Program-made: the position numbers and the translations under genes
Part shown: piece after piece, positions 1 to 7,511 of the stretch
How the letters are laid out: each line of letters starts with the position of its first letter
Numbering within the stretch: the stretch's first letter is position 1
The notes under the pieces: generated by a model
What the model was told of the DNA's origin: nothing
Seen by the model: only the letters and a program-made list of their open reading frames with translations
The model's database searches: none
Assembly: GCA_030849805.1 (NCBI GenBank)
Contig: JASANZ010001759.1
Coordinates: 1 to 13,965, forward strand
From: Sergeia podlipaevii
Lineage: Eukaryota > Euglenozoa > Kinetoplastea > Trypanosomatida > Trypanosomatidae
Length of the DNA stretch: 13,965 bases
Direction of reading: 5' to 3'

Positions 1-235
1 GAGATAACAAGATGATAACGACGTAAGACCCACAAAACTAGGTGAAAGCGATCTCTCTGCTTCAGTTGATATTTTACAATTTAGTGAGACAACGCTTTTT
101 ATATATATATATATTTCTACTGTAATTCTGAAGTTTACGCATGCGCTGAGTGATACACTCCTCATGTTATGATCGAAGAAAAAAAGGTATATATCAGCAT
201 ACACTTGTGAAATGTTGATGAGAGAAATGGAATGA

Positions 236-266
<31 letters not shown>

Positions 267-657
267 GATAATCTTAATTGTAAACGAAACCAATAAACAA
301 AACAACAAAAATGAGAAACGCACCGCTGAACCATAGCAAACGCATTCATATTCACTTCACACACACACACACACACACACGTATAAGCACAAAAATAATA
401 AAAGCGATAATGAAAAAAAATAATGACCGTGAACAGCTAGCGCCATATCTGCACAATGCTGTTCAGCGACTTGCAAATGCATTAATGGTACTTTGGTAAA
501 CAGTAAGCAAGTATAAAGAAGCAAAAAGGTGCCAGCGCATGCCACTGCTTGCAATTGCATGCACTATACCTTGAGCGTCAAAAGAAAAGTGGAAATAATA
601 ATAATTCTTATTATTATTATAGAGGAAAAAAAAAATACATAAGAAGATCCTGCACGA
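1..657. other. AT-rich intergenic region downstream of the DUF1963 gene
   Basis: No credible gene is seen here. The stretch should hold the 3' untranslated region of the DUF1963-like gene and the start of the spacer to the next minus-strand gene, which lies outside the window. It contains TA tracts at about 100-114 and 241-266, a (CA)n tract at about 358-380 and short ATT/AAT runs near 595-620. Short open frames on both strands are made of microsatellite-derived residues such as Tyr-Ile and His-Thr alternation and were not called. Confidence 0.7.
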
Positions 658-2082
658 CTAGCAGCAGTCCCAGTTGAACCACGCTCTGTCAAAGCGGCGC
701 TCGCTGAGGTCCTTCTGGGAGATGAAGAAGTTTGCAATGCCGGTGTCACCCCAAATCATCGCATCCGAGCACTCTCCGATTTGAAACAGAAGCATGTCCA
801 CCGCGTCATTATCGCCTGGGGCCGCTCCATCACGTACTTCGCGGGGATCGCACTGTGTGAAGGAAGGATATCCACCAATCATATTGGACTGAAAAGTAAA
901 GGGAACGTCCATAGTGGGGTCCAAGCTCTCCACGTCCACTCCATCCTCCAGCAGCGCTTCCACATCATCAAAAGTCCATAGCTTTTTGTCTCTCTCCGCT
1001 GTCTTACCAGCTGCCTCAGCCTTGGCCCGCGTAGGAACAATCAACCAAGGCATAAGCTCAACAGAGTTTCCAGGAACCAGTGACAAAGGCGTCCCTTCCG
1101 GATTCGCTAAGCACATCGCATATTCCTGTTTGATGGGATCGGCGTACCACAGCTGGGGGCAAGTCACTGGACTCGAGCCGAACCGTCCAAGGGACTTCAT
1201 GTTGAAATCGGCAAAAGGCAGCTGCCACAGTACTTTGCGGTACTCCTCACGTGTCGCACGCTCTTCCTCTGAGATGTCCGCATTGTTGGCGAACGGAGGT
1301 ATCAAGCCAGACTTTTGCAGGGTATCCACGTTGTGCTGCTTGCAAGCATCCTCAAACATTTGGTATTGTTCCTCACGCGTCCACATGACCAACGACAGCG
1401 CCGCTTCTAGCGCCTCGACCGCCGCAGGCTCGTCACTCTTCATCTGCTGACCCTCATCATATTGTTCCAACAGCGGCATCACCTGCTCCTCCAGCTCCTT
1501 CTCAAAGAACAGCACACGATACCCGGTTTGTGGCGCACACGCTTTGAATTCGCAACCATAACAGGGGTCAAACGGATCCGCGTAAAAAGCAAGCACGCCC
1601 TTGCTAGGCCACAGCGGGTGCGGAAGCATCTCACTTGCCGCCTCCTCCATGTGCTTGCCGTACTTTCGCCACTGCGCGTTCAGCTCGCCAAAGTTGATCT
1701 GCGCTATCAGCTGTAATGGCATCTGCGTCTTGTGATTAACGGGGTAGGGCACACTCTTGGGAAGATAGCCAAAGCCACCGTACTTGCTGCTCCACAGGGG
1801 AAGGTTGTACGCGTGACACTCTGCCATCGTTCCTCTTGCCGCTGCTTCTTCCGTCCCTGTGCCGCACCTCACTCTCTTGTCTGTTCCATCAGCCATTGGG
1901 GCGTTCGTGTCGATGTACGGCGCGTGTGTTAGCTTGAGTACCTGAGCAAGACTACCAGGAATGGTATGAAGTGCATAAGGGAGCTCGCTCAGCTTCAGAG
2001 GCACGGTAGGACGCGCAACATGTCTGAGGCTGTCATGGGTGTCCGTACGAAACCACTTGAGCGCGAACTGTAATGAGGTCAT
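658..2082 (-). CDS. DUF1963 / YwqG-like protein
   Basis: The 474-residue product matches the DUF1963 (YwqG-like) family, whose biochemical role is not established. Motifs seen in order are YLPKSVPYP (residues 106-114), LIAQINFGEL (125-134), a central stretch with PCYGC (173-177), GGYPSFTQCDPR (403-414), LLFQIG (431-436), MIWGDTGIANFFI (442-454) and a C-terminal FNWDCC (469-474). The GGYP-FTQ-DPR motif and the closing NWDCC are typical of the family, so the C-terminus looks complete. The first 90 or so residues show no family similarity. The ATG at 2082 is the first in frame. A pyrimidine-rich stretch lies directly before it with no AG between, so the real acceptor is probably further upstream near 2179-2195. 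No signal peptide or membrane span is visible, suggesting a soluble protein. It is the last gene in transcription order here. Confidence 0.85.
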   Translation of the reverse strand: MTSLQFALKWFRTDTHDSLRHVARPTVPLKLSELPYALHTIPGSLAQVLKLTHAPYIDTNAPMADGTDKRVRCGTGTEEAAARGTMAECHAYNLPLWSSKYGGFGYLPKSVPYPVNHKTQMPLQLIAQINFGELNAQWRKYGKHMEEAASEMLPHPLWPSKGVLAFYADPFDPCYGCEFKACAPQTGYRVLFFEKELEEQVMPLLEQYDEGQQMKSDEPAAVEALEAALSLVMWTREEQYQMFEDACKQHNVDTLQKSGLIPPFANNADISEEERATREEYRKVLWQLPFADFNMKSLGRFGSSPVTCPQLWYADPIKQEYAMCLANPEGTPLSLVPGNSVELMPWLIVPTRAKAEAAGKTAERDKKLWTFDDVEALLEDGVDVESLDPTMDVPFTFQSNMIGGYPSFTQCDPREVRDGAAPGDNDAVDMLLFQIGECSDAMIWGDTGIANFFISQKDLSERRFDRAWFNWDCC

Positions 2083-2193
2083 GTATGGGCGATCAGAGAG
2101 AGAGAGCAGGAGAATAACGAAAAATAATAATAATAATAACGCTGGCCCCTTTCTTAAGATTTCAATAGCTAAGAAAATCTGAAAGATGAAATA

Positions 2194-2260
2194 CTGATGT
2201 GTTATTTCAAATTAAAAAAAAGAGCACAAAACATGAAGAAAAAGAAAGAAAAGAGATACA
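2194..2260 (-). promoter_or_regulatory. Candidate spliced-leader acceptor for the DUF1963 gene
   Basis: On the minus strand a long T/C-rich tract (about 2211-2260) is followed by AG at 2195-2194, with a second AG at 2180-2179. Use of the first would give a 5' leader of about 111 bases before the ATG at 2082. This arrangement of polypyrimidine tract then first AG is the known determinant of trans-splicing in trypanosomatids. The site is inferred, not measured. Confidence 0.45.
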
Positions 2261-2474
2261 AGAAGCTTCACTACACATTAATCAGCAGATAAGTGATACT
2301 CGGGAAACAACAGCAACAACAAGACACTGTCCAGCATGACCCTTGCGCTATGTTAGTATGCATACACCAGCGTACATATGTGTGTGTGTGTGTGTGTCTG
2401 GAAGCAATATTAGCGGGAGCAAGATCAACAGTACAAAGACATACAACACTAAACCTCACTCTCTTCTTTCTCTG

Positions 2475-2501
2475 TATATATATATATATATATATATATA
2501 A
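2475..2501. repeat. (TA)n microsatellite
   Basis: A simple TA dinucleotide run lies just downstream of the stop codon of the 105-residue gene, within its presumed 3' untranslated region. Similar TA runs occur at about 100-114, 241-266 and 6325-6346. Confidence 0.9.
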
Positions 2502-2514
2502 GTCAGCTTTTTCA

Positions 2515-2832
2515 TTAGGCGGAGGATGGCGCAAGAGACGGCATTCCCATTTCTCTCCACTCCGCCACTAACGCGTCATCTGTGTGCAATGAAGTTCCAC
2601 CGACGCCACCGAAGATGCCTGTCCTTGAGCCCCCGGTAGTGGCAGAGGCTGGTGCGGCTCCGCTCAACACACAGCTGGGACGGATGCCGTGGCTCAATGG
2701 ACAGTTAAGTGGCAACGCGAAGCGGCTTGGAGGATCAAAATCCAAGAGTAGTTCTAGTTTCGGTGCACTCTGGAGAAGTGTAGGATCTTCAATGTGCCAT
2801 AGCACATGACGGTAGCGGGTGTCTCCTGACAT
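2515..2832 (-). CDS. Hypothetical 105-residue protein
   Basis: This short frame encodes 105 residues from the ATG at 2832 to a TAA at 2515-2517. The frame remains open upstream to a TTG at 2877, but that is not a plausible start: a candidate splice acceptor at 2863-2862 would remove it, and the ATG is the first in frame. The product begins MSGDTRYRHVLWHIEDP, has a Leu/Pro-rich middle (residues 20-45), a Gly/Ala/Thr-rich stretch (54-75), and ends in an Ala/Ser/Pro-rich tail. There is no signal peptide or membrane span. I do not recognise a family. Balanced composition in the first 50 residues, compared with the AT-rich flanks, supports a real gene, but length and low complexity at the end keep confidence moderate. 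Confidence 0.55.
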   Translation of the reverse strand: MSGDTRYRHVLWHIEDPTLLQSAPKLELLLDFDPPSRFALPLNCPLSHGIRPSCVLSGAAPASATTGGSRTGIFGGVGGTSLHTDDALVAEWREMGMPSLAPSSA

Positions 2833-3520
2833 TGACGACAGCGTTTGTTTCGCTTGTTGCACTAAAGGGGGATACAAATTATATATATATAAAAAGGGTA
2901 CTTGTAGTTGCTATGACAAGAACAACAACAACAACAGATAAAGGTGCGATGTCTATATTGTATTAGCTTTATGTAGTTCTGGCGTGGCGTAGCCTAATCT
3001 CCAGAGAACATACAAATATCGTAGTTTCACCCACACCCCCCTCCTCTTCTCTTATCCTTAACTGAGAGAAAGAAAGTTTTAATTTAGTATTTAGTGCACT
3101 TTTTGTTTTTTTTGCTTTATCTAAATGATAATAATAATAATAATAAAGAGAAGCATAATGAATGAATGAACAACAACAACAACAAAGAAACCTCACAATT
3201 GATGACGGACCACGACACATTCAAGCTTCTTCCTCTCTTTGCGTACATTTTCACAGTATCTTTTTTTTCTCGTTTTGCATCACAATAACTCAATGAAAAA
3301 GAAAGAGGACGTGCCTTTTTTAAATATATATGCATTTTTATTGTTTATTGTTTCTTTCTATCAACAGTGTATCCATCTAAAGAGCCAAAAATGCAAACCA
3401 CGCTCCACAGAGCTATGCTGTATATATATCATCGCACAACAACAACAAAGAGAAAAGAAAAAGCTGATAAAAATGCTGATGATGTTTTGCTAATGTTATT
3501 CACCCTTTCCTTCCCTCTTC
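2833..3520. other. Intergenic spacer upstream of the 105-residue gene
   Basis: No gene is supported. The region holds a short TA run near 2881-2890, CAA runs at about 2920-2936 and 3169-3184, a TAA run at about 3127-3147 and several T- and A-rich tracts. It should contain the 3' untranslated region of the Cys-less CHAP gene and the short leader of the 105-residue gene. Confidence 0.65.
2862..2875 (-). promoter_or_regulatory. Candidate spliced-leader acceptor for the 105-residue gene
   Basis: On the minus strand a short C/T run is followed directly by AG at 2863-2862, about 29 bases before the ATG at 2832. If used, it excludes the in-frame TTG at 2877 and fixes the ATG as the start. A longer pyrimidine-rich stretch near 2920-2940 followed by AG is an alternative. 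Confidence 0.4.
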
Positions 3521-5125
3521 CTAACCACGTAGCCAGCCTAGAATTTCATTATTGTGCGTGTCTTGTAAGAAGAATGCGCGGGATGGGAAGAGCTCGCGCA
3601 ACAGCAACACACGTGAGAAGCCGCGCCGGGAAGCTGGCGCGATGGGCTTCGCCGTCACAGCAGACGGCACAGTGCCAGACACCACCCCCCGTGTTCTCGT
3701 GTCGCTTACTCCCTCATCACTATTCGATACATCTCCTTCATCGCTGTTCTCATCGTAATCAAAAACATTCTTTTTTCCCTCGCCTTGTTTTGCCATCTCC
3801 TTCTCGTCATTCTTCCTATGTGCTGGCATGTAAGCATCCGCATCATCGAGTAGTGCATGTGTCTTCAACCACGGTCTGTTGTCCCAATTTTGTTCCGCAA
3901 TATACACTTTGTAATATAAGCACCTCCTCCTTCGCGAGGCAGCCATAGTAGTGCCGGCTCCCCTCTTATCATTCTCCCTCGACGTGGTATCACTCACCCC
4001 AGAGCCACTCCCACTAGCAGCGGGATAGCGGCCGCCATTCATGAAGCCCACATCACTGCTATTGTTACCATTGTTAGTGATGCCACGGCCACGCAGAACA
4101 GGAAGAAACACTTCTGGGCTAAGAGGCAGCTCAGCGCCAGGTGCAGGCATGGATAGAACGGTCCCCCCGGCTTCAGCTGGAGATGCAAAAGGGCCGCGTA
4201 CCCCCACTATCATAGCTGCGTGGCCACGCGGGAGGAACTGTGGGTGACGCGCATAAACAACCACATCTCCCACTTGAGGCAGCGCCACGTGACGATTCAG
4301 TATGAACTCACGCACCGGGACGTTGTTTGGATTGACCTTGACCCCATCTTCGGCTCTCGCGGCTTCTTCATTGAGAGCCATGCTGACGGGAGTAGCGACC
4401 TTCTTCTTTTCATCTTTACGACTTCGCCATGAGCTGCCCTTCTTACTTTTTGTGGAAGTGTAGTTGGTATCCATTGGCACATCAAAAAGAAATGACCTCA
4501 TGACATTGAGTGGGAGGTTCTTGAAGCGGCGCACAGGTCTCAAGACGTTACGGGTACCGCTTCGCACGCTTGTGAGTGCGGTCAAGTTAAATAAAGTCTC
4601 AGAGTCGGTGATGAATGTTGGAAATGTCAGCAACCGAGTTGTAATGAGAGCGCGACGCACGTATTCCATGTAGTTCCATTTAGGGCCTGTTTCCACCCGA
4701 GAAAGCCCCACGGTCACGTAGTGGAATTGCCCATCTCCATCGTACGAGTGCTTGCAGTTGCTGTAAGCTGCGACTCCGCTATTGTCACCAAGGAAAGTGC
4801 CAAAGGCAGTGATGCATCCCGCCGCAGGCGAGATCTCTGGTGTCGCAAAGACAAAGTATATCATAACACCCAAAAGCAAGATAGTGAGCAAGACGGCTAC
4901 CCACTGTTGGTGGCAATGATCGCGTATCTTGATGAGAGGTGAGTGTGGGGAGCCTAGGTACTCCCACATACCCATTTCACTGGTTGGGCGGACACCGCTG
5001 ATACCGCCGGTGGGGCTTCCTAGTGCAGGACCAGTAAATGTGCCGTAGAGTTTCTTTTCATGGTTGCTATCGTCCGGGAATGCTATCGGCTCGGGGCGTG
5101 GCTTCTCGCGCCGTTCTCGTTTCAT
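3521..5125 (-). CDS. Membrane-anchored CHAP (C51-like) protein lacking the catalytic Cys
   Basis: The 534-residue product is a divergent relative of the CHAP protein at 6372-7511. It has a hydrophilic N-terminus (1-74), one membrane span (about 76-94, no preceding signal peptide, suggesting type II topology), then the CHAP landmarks FGTFLG (108-113), AYSNC (120-124), KWNYMEYVRR (149-158), RGHAAMIVGV (300-309), YIAEQNW (408-414) and ILGWLRG at the C-terminus. In active relatives the second motif reads KWQCVEYARR. The nucleophile position is Tyr152 here (codon TAC, 4672-4670), while His302 and Glu411 remain. Two hydrophilic insertions interrupt the domain: about 310-403 (Gly/Ser/Asn-rich) and about 415-502 (acidic, with a repeated NSDEG). 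Without the Cys it should not hydrolyse amides by the family mechanism, so a binding or regulatory role is my inference. The open frame is intact, so it is not a decayed pseudogene. The start at 5125 is the first in-frame ATG. Confidence 0.82.
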   Translation of the reverse strand: MKRERREKPRPEPIAFPDDSNHEKKLYGTFTGPALGSPTGGISGVRPTSEMGMWEYLGSPHSPLIKIRDHCHQQWVAVLLTILLLGVMIYFVFATPEISPAAGCITAFGTFLGDNSGVAAYSNCKHSYDGDGQFHYVTVGLSRVETGPKWNYMEYVRRALITTRLLTFPTFITDSETLFNLTALTSVRSGTRNVLRPVRRFKNLPLNVMRSFLFDVPMDTNYTSTKSKKGSSWRSRKDEKKKVATPVSMALNEEAARAEDGVKVNPNNVPVREFILNRHVALPQVGDVVVYARHPQFLPRGHAAMIVGVRGPFASPAEAGGTVLSMPAPGAELPLSPEVFLPVLRGRGITNNGNNSSDVGFMNGGRYPAASGSGSGVSDTTSRENDKRGAGTTMAASRRRRCLYYKVYIAEQNWDNRPWLKTHALLDDADAYMPAHRKNDEKEMAKQGEGKKNVFDYDENSDEGDVSNSDEGVSDTRTRGVVSGTVPSAVTAKPIAPASRRGFSRVLLLRELFPSRAFFLQDTHNNEILGWLRG

Positions 5126-5358
5126 TCACAATTTCCGTGTTTCTCTTCTTCTTAGTGTTGCTTTGTGCTTTCCAGCTGGCACTTCAAAATATGTTATGTA
5201 TACTGGGAGCACTTTCAATCTTTCAGCAGTTGATCAAAACCGCTTTTCAATTTCGTATTTCTATAAACACACACACACACACAACGCAGTCAATTTTTAG
5301 TAAAAATTAAGACGTGCCGAATGTGTGACGTATTTGTTGTTTATTCTTTACTTTTAGC

Positions 5359-5386
5359 CTCCACGGGTGATAAAAGAAAAAAAAAA
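5359..5386 (-). promoter_or_regulatory. Candidate spliced-leader acceptor for the Cys-less CHAP gene
   Basis: A minus-strand T/C tract (about 5371-5386) is followed by the first AG at 5360-5359, giving a leader of about 233 bases. A second possibility is AG at 5262-5261, directly after a (GT)n run, giving a leader of about 135 bases. The sequence does not decide between them. Confidence 0.35.
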
Positions 5387-5630
5387 TCAAGGCGCGATAT
5401 ATGTATTTATGCTTTTATAAAAAAGAAATGAAGAGAAAAAAAGATAATTAAAACGATCAATAACGGTAAAATATCCAGTAATCTAAGATAAAGAAAAAGA
5501 TCCGCAAGGTCCACACAGAAGAAAAAAAAAGATGAAGGACTGCTATGTGTATAAACGTGATATATATATTATATATGTACTTGACTGATAGCAAACGACA
5601 ACAATACAAAGATGGCGGAAGGAAGATAAA

Positions 5631-5650
5631 ATTGTATCAAGTGATACAAT
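5631..5650. repeat. Perfect 9-base inverted repeat
   Basis: The arms ATTGTATCA and TGATACAAT flank a two-base centre (AG). The whole element is a near-palindrome inside the spacer between the two CHAP genes. On RNA the loop would be too tight without opening inner pairs. No function is assigned. Confidence 0.6.
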
Positions 5651-5956
5651 AGCAGTTTGGATTAAGCGCACGGTCTACAAGCGCCAAAAAGAATAGTAAG
5701 CCATAAATATGCATCTATCATTACTATTGTTATTGTTATTACTATTATTTTTCTTTGCGCAAGCCGGTGTAGGGATGCGTAAAAAAACAAAAAACACATG
5801 CAATGACTCTCAGCCTGTGATAAGATACAAACACGATAGCAACAACAATAAATATATGTAGAGAGAGAAAGGGCAAGTAGGTAAGCCCAAGAAGAAGGAA
5901 AAAAGCCCAAGAGGGAAGATGACACTCCCCATTTCGGATATAGTAGAGAGTGCGTA

Positions 5957-5972
5957 CCCCCCCCCCNCCCCC
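5957..5972. repeat. C homopolymer with one unresolved base (N)
   Basis: A run of C residues carries a single N at 5967. This suggests an assembly or base-calling problem in a homopolymer, so the true length is unknown. Frames crossing it cannot be trusted. Confidence 0.9.
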
Positions 5973-6324
5973 TACGCCACACATAGGAGCAATCGCAGCC
6001 CATAAGTACACATACTTATAAATATGTATATATAAATATATATATATATATGAACCCAGTGCTCCTTGTAAACAGTAATAATAAAGAAAAAGAGAAAGGG
6101 AAAAAAAAAGAAATAACTATACCACCACATTGCAATTGCAGTGGTAATAATCTTGGCTCCCCCCCCCTCTTGTAACGCACAGCATCCCATTGATGCAGCG
6201 TACGCTGTCATCAGGCGCCATTTCAAACACTACGCGCTACTCCCTCTCTCTCATTTTAAAAAATATAAGATGGGGCAATGGACGTACATAGACAAAATAA
6301 ATAAGAAGTGAGTGCGGTGAAAGA

Positions 6325-6346
6325 ATATATATATATATATATATAT
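6325..6346. repeat. (TA)n microsatellite
   Basis: A TA dinucleotide run lies about 25 bases downstream of the stop of the intact CHAP gene, in the presumed 3' untranslated region. Confidence 0.9.
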
Positions 6347-6371
6347 CTCCCCTCCCTCTCCCCACCTTCAA

Positions 6372-7511
6372 TCATCGGTGTGGGTCATAATCCTGCGCGT
6401 AGCGCACCCATCCAGTGATCTCATGGTACGCATCCTCGATGTAGTACGCACTACCGGAGTCTGTGCCCCCGTCTGCGGTGCGCTTGAGTGGGAGCACACG
6501 GGAGTAGTTGTGGAACGGCCCTGGCCACTCCGTGCCGGCCCAGTTCTGCTCCGCAAGGAAGACCCGAGTGTCCTCGACCCCAACTATGACGGCGACGTGT
6601 CCGTATGGAAATAGAAGACCTTCTTTGTCTCTCGGGTAGATCACAAGATCTCCCACAGCAGGCTTGCTACCGCCGGTGCCGCGACCAAACCCATTTCTGT
6701 ATTTTAGAAGCGGGGTCCTTGAGCCATCCATGAGAATAGCTTCCTGAAGCTCATCCCAAATATCTGATGCGCCATGGACGGATCCAAAGTAGGCCGGCTC
6801 TGGTTTTCCAGCGAGCATCCAGTACCTCCGGGCGTACTCCACGCATTGCCACTTTATTCCACTTGACACGTTGAGGGTTTGTGGCACTTCCCCGGGCACC
6901 TCGCCTGCTGCTGCCGCTTTGGCGTTCATTTCTTCTTGTAGACGTCGCCGCATCGACTCCGGTACATTCACCATGACGGTATTCTCAAGGTGTGAGATGC
7001 AAGTATCGTGATTACAGTTGCTAAAGCCAAACACACCGTTGTGTGCGCCAAGAATATGGCCAAAGCCGGTACCATGACAGTTCTTCCCACTACAGCCAGC
7101 AGGCAGCTCAACCGCCTTGGCTGCCATCAGCGCCGCTTTCGTTGTGGAGCGACCACTTTCGTCATACACGATGCTCCCTTCATCGCCGTTGCTGTGATAA
7201 ATCCGGTACCACACAGCACATCCAATCAAGGCCCATATCAGTACCGCAGTGAGTACACTGGCAATGGAGCACTGTGCAATAGGTAACGGGGGGTCCGTGT
7301 AGAGCGCGGCGTCCTCCTTCATGCGGCGCTCGTGCTCTGCCATGAGTTGATCGCGAAGTTGCTCATCAATTTCGTAGGGCCTCCCGCTTCTTGTTTTGAG
7401 AGTCACCCTTCGCGTTTTCCGCTTCGCCTCCAAAGTGGCAGACTCACCCGCAGTCATATTGAATGCATCCTCGTCGTCATCAACCCGCTGCCACTGACCG
7501 CGTCGCCGCAT
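6372..7511 (-). CDS. Membrane-anchored CHAP amidase-like protein (family C51-like), intact active site
   Basis: The 379-residue product has a charged cytosolic-type N-terminus (1-78), one predicted membrane span (about 80-103) and a C-terminal CHAP domain (about 145-372). Landmarks are FGHILGAHNGV (150-160), SNC (164-166), KWQCVEYARR (220-229), YGHVAVIVGV (303-312), FLAEQNW (318-324) and ITGWVRY (365-371). Catalytic residues by family pattern are Cys223, His305 and Glu321. These motifs match the amidase half of bacterial glutathionylspermidine synthetase/amidase and of trypanothione synthetase. The synthetase (ATP-grasp) half is absent. Likely substrates are glutathionylspermidine- or trypanothione-type amides, or a peptidoglycan-type peptide bond. 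The sequence does not distinguish these. With no cleavable signal, the anchor suggests a type II protein with the domain in the lumen or outside. Cysteines at 140, 145, 166 and 171 could form disulphides there. The ATG at 7511 is the first in frame. Confidence 0.88.
   Translation of the reverse strand: MRRRGQWQRVDDDEDAFNMTAGESATLEAKRKTRRVTLKTRSGRPYEIDEQLRDQLMAEHERRMKEDAALYTDPPLPIAQCSIASVLTAVLIWALIGCAVWYRIYHSNGDEGSIVYDESGRSTTKAALMAAKAVELPAGCSGKNCHGTGFGHILGAHNGVFGFSNCNHDTCISHLENTVMVNVPESMRRRLQEEMNAKAAAAGEVPGEVPQTLNVSSGIKWQCVEYARRYWMLAGKPEPAYFGSVHGASDIWDELQEAILMDGSRTPLLKYRNGFGRGTGGSKPAVGDLVIYPRDKEGLLFPYGHVAVIVGVEDTRVFLAEQNWAGTEWPGPFHNYSRVLPLKRTADGGTDSGSAYYIEDAYHEITGWVRYAQDYDPHR

Larger units (their letters stand above)
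2083..2514. other. Intergenic spacer with microsatellites
   Basis: This spacer separates the DUF1963-like gene from the 105-residue gene. It holds a (TAA)n run at about 2124-2139, a (TG)n run at about 2379-2397 and a (TA)n run at about 2475-2501. The likely trans-splice acceptor of the DUF1963-like gene lies near 2194. The short open frames on either strand are microsatellite translations and no gene is supported. Confidence 0.65.
5126..6371. other. Long intergenic spacer (1.2 kb) between the two CHAP genes
   Basis: No convincing gene is seen in this 1.2 kb stretch. It contains a (CA)n run at about 5267-5282, A-rich tracts that are polypyrimidine on the transcribed strand, a perfect 9-base inverted repeat at 5631-5650, a C homopolymer with an ambiguous base at 5957-5972, TA runs near 6040-6051 and 6325-6346, and an imperfect hairpin at 6124-6145. 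An ATG-initiated frame at 5662-6003 spans the ambiguous homopolymer and was not called. Confidence 0.6.

Noticed and set aside
358..380. CA/TA repeat tracts as possible CRISPR or mobile-element ends
   Set aside because: They are simple dinucleotide microsatellites without spacers, target-site duplications or associated genes.
914..1450. Plus-strand frame of 178 codons
   Set aside because: It lies wholly antisense to the DUF1963-like gene, whose family motifs are clear.
2515..2877. Extended start of the 105-residue protein at 2877
   Set aside because: The codon is TTG and a candidate splice acceptor at 2862 lies downstream of it. The first ATG is at 2832.
3367..3948. Plus-strand frame of 193 codons
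   Set aside because: It runs from spacer into the antisense of the Cys-less CHAP gene. Its product is His/Ser/Arg-rich with no motif.
5662..6003. Minus-strand ATG frame of 113 codons
   Set aside because: It crosses the ambiguous C homopolymer, is rich in microsatellite-derived Ile/Tyr/Cys, and has no recognisable motif. Kept as doubtful rather than called.
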